Below are positions 23,244 to 25,902 of a DNA stretch of 25,902 nt, piece by piece. The notes beneath the pieces were generated by a model. It saw only the letters and a program-made list of their open reading frames with translations, was not told where the DNA came from and did no database searches. Each line of letters starts with the position of its first letter. Positions within the stretch are counted from its first letter, which is position 1. The translations under genes were made by a program, and so were the position numbers. The stretch is from Oscillospiraceae bacterium (GTDB lineage: Bacteria > Bacillota > Clostridia > Oscillospirales > Oscillospiraceae), in contig JAFSFK010000199.1 of NCBI GenBank assembly GCA_017435245.1, forward strand, positions 1 through 25,902, written 5' to 3'.

Positions 23244-23573
23244 ATGAAATTCGTTATCTACACTGATTACCGGGCAAACAAGAAAACCCCTTATGAATAT
23301 GAGTTGATCGAAGCCGCTGATCTGCTTGAAGCGATCTACAAGGCAGACGAACTCTGGAAGGTCAAGACCGAGGACGATGAAAAGGCCGTGTACCTCATGA
23401 GGATTATGCAGAAGGAAGGCAAGACCGAGAGGAAAGAGGGCTACAGAGAAGAAAAGTACAGAGCGGTTCTCTGCAGAAGGTCTTTCGGGTGGCATCTGAA
23501 TGATATGAAGAACAGTGAAAGTGAGCATACAACGACCCGGTGCTTCAATAAAGACATAAGCTGGTTTGAATGA
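23244..23573 (+). CDS. Early protein of unknown function
   Basis: A 109 aa charged protein, first gene of the rightward early operon; CGGAGGCAATTAAA precedes the ATG. It begins MKFVIYTDYRANKKTPYEYELIEAADLLEAIYKADELW, a beta-alpha pattern, followed by a very charged central region and an aromatic end. I know no family for it. As the first early gene under repressor control it may act early in lytic growth, for example as an antirepressor or host-takeover protein; this is inference from position. Confidence 0.7.
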   Translation: MKFVIYTDYRANKKTPYEYELIEAADLLEAIYKADELWKVKTEDDEKAVYLMRIMQKEGKTERKEGYREEKYRAVLCRRSFGWHLNDMKNSESEHTTTRCFNKDISWFE

Positions 23574-23648
23574 GCCGAAACCCCGCAAGGGGTCGAGAGG
23601 AACCGCCCCACCTCTCCTGATGATGGCAGGGCAGAAAGGAAAAAGACA
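23574..23648 (+). promoter_or_regulatory. Structured leader L1
   Basis: After the previous stop comes GAAA, then hairpin CCCC/GGGG with a GCAA tetraloop (23581-23592). A 12-base gap leads to a second stem GCCC (23605-23608)/GGGC (23629-23632) whose loop holds CTGATGATG (23617-23625). Directly after follow AGAAAGGA and the next start codon. Leader L2 (24156-24234) repeats the plan. Confidence 0.6.
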
Positions 23649-23915
23649 ATGGCATATATGAGTTATTGCAGACATGAGGGAACACTCTCCGAATTGAGAA
23701 TTTGCCTTGAAGATGCTACGGAGCATGCGAATGAAGAAGCTCAGTACAAGGTAAGCGACAGAGAGATCGAGTGCTTCAAGCACATCATTACCGAGGTTTA
23801 TGATTTCATGAATGAAATGTGCCTGTTGGATAGTGACGGCGAGCTTGATTTCGATGAACTCGACAATATCTGTGAGAAGATGGCGAAGAGCTATGATTGT
23901 GAAGATGAGGGCTGA
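23649..23915 (+). CDS. Acidic early protein
   Basis: An 88 aa acidic protein (MAYMSYCRHEGTLSELRICLEDATEH...), behind leader L1 with GAAAGGA as ribosome site. It is mostly helical, with many D and E and a C-terminal DFDELDNICEKMAKSYDCED. It resembles small accessory proteins of Clostridia phages by look only; I cannot name a family. It ends four bases before the next gene, so the two form a unit. Confidence 0.65.
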   Translation: MAYMSYCRHEGTLSELRICLEDATEHANEEAQYKVSDREIECFKHIITEVYDFMNEMCLLDSDGELDFDELDNICEKMAKSYDCEDEG

Positions 23916-23918
23916 ACA

Positions 23919-24155
23919 ATGAAAAAGACAATCACATTGACCCATGAGCAAGCAAATGATCTGGTTTGCTACATCTTAATGACAACGAATTACCGGAAGG
24001 GCGAGCGGGAGGCTTGGGAGAGCCTCGCAAGGGAGAAAATGAGTGACGGAACATTGAAGTTCCCGAACGCCCCGGGCAATGCTCAGTTCTGGCAGGAGAT
24101 GGACACCAAGCTTGATGAAATCAGGAACATTATTGATAACGCAACTCTTAAATGA
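23919..24155 (+). CDS. Small early protein of unknown function
   Basis: A 78 aa protein starting MKKTITLTHEQANDLVCYILMTTNYRKGEREAWESL. A beta strand is followed by a helix; the pattern 'ITLTHEQANDLVCYIL' resembles small phage proteins that bind DNA or other proteins, but no named family is sure. It follows the acidic gene after three bases and precedes leader L2. Confidence 0.6.
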   Translation: MKKTITLTHEQANDLVCYILMTTNYRKGEREAWESLAREKMSDGTLKFPNAPGNAQFWQEMDTKLDEIRNIIDNATLK

Positions 24156-24234
24156 AGTCGAAACGGGGCGTTGCCCCGTCTGGTATGGGATCGCCTCCTG
24201 CCACTGATGATGATAGGCGAGAAAGGATAACACA
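24156..24234 (+). promoter_or_regulatory. Structured leader L2
   Basis: Same design as L1: AGTCGAAA, then hairpin CGGGGC/GCCCCG (24164-24178), a gap, and a second stem TCGCCT (24191-24196)/AGGCGA (24215-24220) around CTGATGATG (24204-24212), then GAAAGGA and the start codon. From CTGATGATG to AGAAAGGA the spacing is seven bases in both leaders. The second stem changes from GCCC/GGGC to CGCC/GGCG on both sides, so pairing is kept. Confidence 0.6.
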
Positions 24235-25164
24235 ATGGCTGCTAATGTTGAGACTATGTTTTCTGTGAGGGAAAAGCCGTGGCACGGCTTGGGGACTATC
24301 GTAGCGGAGGCTCCGAAGTCTGAAGATGCTCTCCGTCTGGCTGGGCTGGACTGGACGATTGAGAGCAACCCGGTTTTTGATGGGCTGGGCAATGTGATTC
24401 CGGGTTATTTCGCAAACACCCGTAGCTCGGACAAGAAGGTGCTGGGCATTGTCGGAAGCCGGTACAAGATCGTCCAGAACAAGGATGCGTTCGACTTCAC
24501 GGACAATCTGATTGGTGAGGGAATCACCTACGAGACGGCAGGAAGTCTGCGAGGGGGCAAGACGATCTGGTTACTCGGCAAGATGCCCGAGCGGTACATT
24601 GCCGGTGATAAGTTCGAGCCGTACATCTGCTTCACCAATACCCATGACGGGACGGGTGCTGTCAGGGTGTGCATGACCCCGGTTCGTGTGGTCTGCAATA
24701 ACACTCTGAACATGGCTCTTTCGGGTGCAATTCGGAATTGGTCTGCGATTCACAGTCAGAACATCGGGACAAAGCTTGCAGAAGCCCGGCAGACCCTTGA
24801 GCTTGCGGATCAGTACCTTGTCCGTCTGGATGAAGAAGCTGACAGGCTTGCCAATGAGTCGATGAGCGAGGGCGAGATGAGGGATACGCTCAAGAAGATG
24901 TTCCCGGTAGATGAGGATGCCACGGACAGGCAGATCAAGACCGCAGAGAAAGCGCAGGACGAAATTATGATCTGCACTCTCCGTCCTGATCTGATTCAGT
25001 TCCTCAACACCAAGTGGGGTTTCCTGAATGCGGTGTCCGATTGGGTGGGGCATTCTGAACCGGTTCGCCGTACCCAGAACTATGACGAGAACCGCTGGGG
25101 CAATATCATTGGTGGGCATTGGATGCTGGACAAGGCCATGTCCCTTGTGGGTGCGGCGGCATGA
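24235..25164 (+). CDS. DUF932 phage/plasmid-like protein
   Basis: A 309 aa protein matching the phage/plasmid-like family (DUF932, TIGR03299): MAANVETMFSVREKPWHGLGTIV at the start, then VLGIVGSRYKIVQNKDAFDFTDNL at about residues 68-91. Next come 'ICFTNTHDGTGAVRVCMTPVRVVCNNTLNMAL' near residues 130-160 and a helical C-terminal half. The function of this widespread family is not established; members are common in phage and plasmid early regions. It sits behind leader L2, and its stop overlaps the next start by four bases (ATGA). Confidence 0.9.
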   Translation: MAANVETMFSVREKPWHGLGTIVAEAPKSEDALRLAGLDWTIESNPVFDGLGNVIPGYFANTRSSDKKVLGIVGSRYKIVQNKDAFDFTDNLIGEGITYETAGSLRGGKTIWLLGKMPERYIAGDKFEPYICFTNTHDGTGAVRVCMTPVRVVCNNTLNMALSGAIRNWSAIHSQNIGTKLAEARQTLELADQYLVRLDEEADRLANESMSEGEMRDTLKKMFPVDEDATDRQIKTAEKAQDEIMICTLRPDLIQFLNTKWGFLNAVSDWVGHSEPVRRTQNYDENRWGNIIGGHWMLDKAMSLVGAAA

Positions 25165-25310
25165 GTGATTACGATTACGATGCGCTGAATTATCTGGAAG
25201 GGCGTTGCATGGATTCTGCCATAGAGGATGAAAAGCAATGCTACCCGGTTTACGATGAGGATGATTACCCATTCCCATCTGCCCCGGAGGATGAATACGG
25301 CGAATATTGA
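25161..25310 (+). CDS. Very acidic small protein
   Basis: A 49 aa protein coupled to DUF932 by an ATGA overlap. About a third of residues are D or E and there are only two basic ones, with many tyrosines (DYDYDALNYLEG, YDEDDYPF, DEYGEY). Such composition is seen in DNA-mimic and anti-restriction proteins, but no specific family is visible. Confidence 0.55.
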   Translation: MSDYDYDALNYLEGRCMDSAIEDEKQCYPVYDEDDYPFPSAPEDEYGEY

Positions 25311-25414
25311 GCCGTGAAGGTCGGGAGCGGGTTAACCCCCCGCTCCCGTAAAGCGCAGACGGCAACGGCGAAAGCCTGTGACCGTGTGGTATCTGTGAAA
25401 GGGGGTGAACGAAG
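25311..25414 (+). promoter_or_regulatory. Structured leader L3
   Basis: A strong hairpin CGGGAGCGGG (25322-25331)/CCCGCTCCCG (25339-25348) without T-run is followed by weaker pairings: GGC-GAAA-GCC inside ACGG/CCGT, then CAGA/TCTG. Then comes GAAAGGGGGTGAACGAAG and the next start. It starts with AGCCG after the stop codon like L1, but lacks CTGATGATG. Confidence 0.45.
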
Positions 25415-25615
25415 ATGCTTAATTTACGGCGTGTGCTCGATGTGGAGGGCATCCCGGTAAAGACCGTTGCCGAATTGTGGGGCTGTTCCGAGAAGACAGT
25501 CAAGAACAAGACTTCGGGGCGGTCAGATATGACCTATAAAGAGGCGAAAAGCCTGAAGGGAATCCTCCCGAAGTATGACCTTGACTATCTGCTGGCAGAG
25601 GAAAAAAAGGCGTGA
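25415..25615 (+). CDS. Small helix-turn-helix DNA-binding protein
   Basis: A 66 aa protein with a likely XRE-type helix-turn-helix at about residues 13-35: IPVKTVAELWGCSEKTVKNKTSG. It continues with 'MTYKEAKSLKGILPKYDLDYLL', typical of phage repressor-like or Cro-like proteins. GGGGGTGAACGAAG precedes the ATG. It likely controls early or replication gene expression. The target site is not visible. Confidence 0.75.
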   Translation: MLNLRRVLDVEGIPVKTVAELWGCSEKTVKNKTSGRSDMTYKEAKSLKGILPKYDLDYLLAEEKKA

Positions 25616-25634
25616 TCTGGAAGGAGGCGAGGCA

Positions 25635-25877
25635 ATGGCTATGACAACCCTTGATGATCTGCTGGCGGTGCCGGGAGAGGTCCTAACGTGCGCTCAGGTC
25701 GCTCCATTTCTGGATGCGAACCCCGGAACACTTCACGATCAGGCTTTGGAAGACCCTACCATGCTGGGTTTCCCGGTGGTAGTCGCAAAAAGCCGGGTGA
25801 AGATTCCGAAACGGCCTTTCGTTCTGTTCATGACGGAGGGCATAAAAAAATACGAAGATCTGGAGGCAAAGAAATGA
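25635..25877 (+). CDS. Putative small DNA-binding protein
   Basis: An 80 aa protein with AAGGAGG before ATG 25635; a longer frame from 25575 is not supported. The pattern LTCAQVAPFLDANPGTLHDQALEDPTMLGFPVVVAKSRVKIPKRPF resembles excisionase or MerR-like winged domains that choose target DNA (helix, then 'R(V)KIPK...F' wing). It ends LEAKK and overlaps the next start (ATGA). DNA binding is moderately likely; a role as excisionase is only a guess. Confidence 0.6.
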   Translation: MAMTTLDDLLAVPGEVLTCAQVAPFLDANPGTLHDQALEDPTMLGFPVVVAKSRVKIPKRPFVLFMTEGIKKYEDLEAKK

Positions 25878-25902
25878 ACGAAGAACAGAGCTTGATTGTG
25901 GT
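25874..25902 (+). CDS. Partial gene cut by the window end
   Basis: Begins MNEEQSLIV... at ATG 25874, overlapping the previous stop by four bases, with TGGAGGCAAAGAA before it. Only nine codons are visible, so no function can be given. Confidence 0.6.

Noticed and set aside
23617..24227. CTGATGA followed ten bases later by GAAA in L1 and L2, as in hammerhead ribozymes
   Set aside because: The ten bases between cannot form stem II in either copy, and no fitting stems I and III or cleavage site are seen.

Overview
This window is part of a temperate, long-tailed (siphovirus-type) phage genome, most likely infecting a Gram-positive anaerobe of the class Clostridia. The host call is inference. It rests on strong AGGAGG-type ribosome binding sites, a sigma-A-type promoter, HK97-type head genes, a Dp-1-like holin, XkdX and BppU-like tail proteins, and an attachment site made from a tRNA-Pro gene.

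Layout, left to right. 117-5561: packaging and head genes (TerS, TerL, portal, a small Cys-rich protein, prohead protease, major capsid protein). 5570-5599: a perfect hairpin after the capsid gene. 5625-12776: connectors, tail tube, a tail chaperone pair joined by an apparent -1 frameshift site, tape measure, Dit and Tal. 12783-15568: baseplate and tail accessory proteins. 15585-18700: a complete diversity-generating retroelement (DGR). It has a tail protein with a C-terminal variable repeat (VR), a hairpin just after it, an Avd-like protein, a template repeat (TR) and a reverse transcriptase. 18651-20600: small genes including XkdX, then endolysin, a coiled-coil membrane protein and holin, closed by a strong terminator. 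20851-21068: a phage attachment site (attP) with a tRNA-Pro 3' half as core and matching repeat pairs on both sides. 21069-23068 (minus strand): integrase, a zinc-ribbon membrane protein and a repressor. 23069-23243: divergent promoters with three operator copies. 23244-25902: rightward early genes, two with matching two-hairpin leaders, including a DUF932 protein and small DNA-binding proteins.

How it works together. Lysogeny is set by the repressor and its three operators. The integrase would recombine attP with a host tRNA-Pro gene and restore the tRNA 3' half. Lysis genes and integrase lie on opposite sides of an attP that has both arms, so the sequence looks like the circular or virion form rather than an integrated prophage. 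The DGR is the most notable system. TR and VR align over about 130 bases, and every base substitution sits at a TR adenine. This is the signature of adenine-directed mutagenic retrohoming and implies diversification of a receptor-binding tail protein. Less ordinary details are a one-codon length difference between TR and VR inside an AAC tract, and a valine in place of the serine of the usual DGR RT motif 4. Others are palindromic structure in the TR-RT spacer and the pair of structured leaders in the early region.
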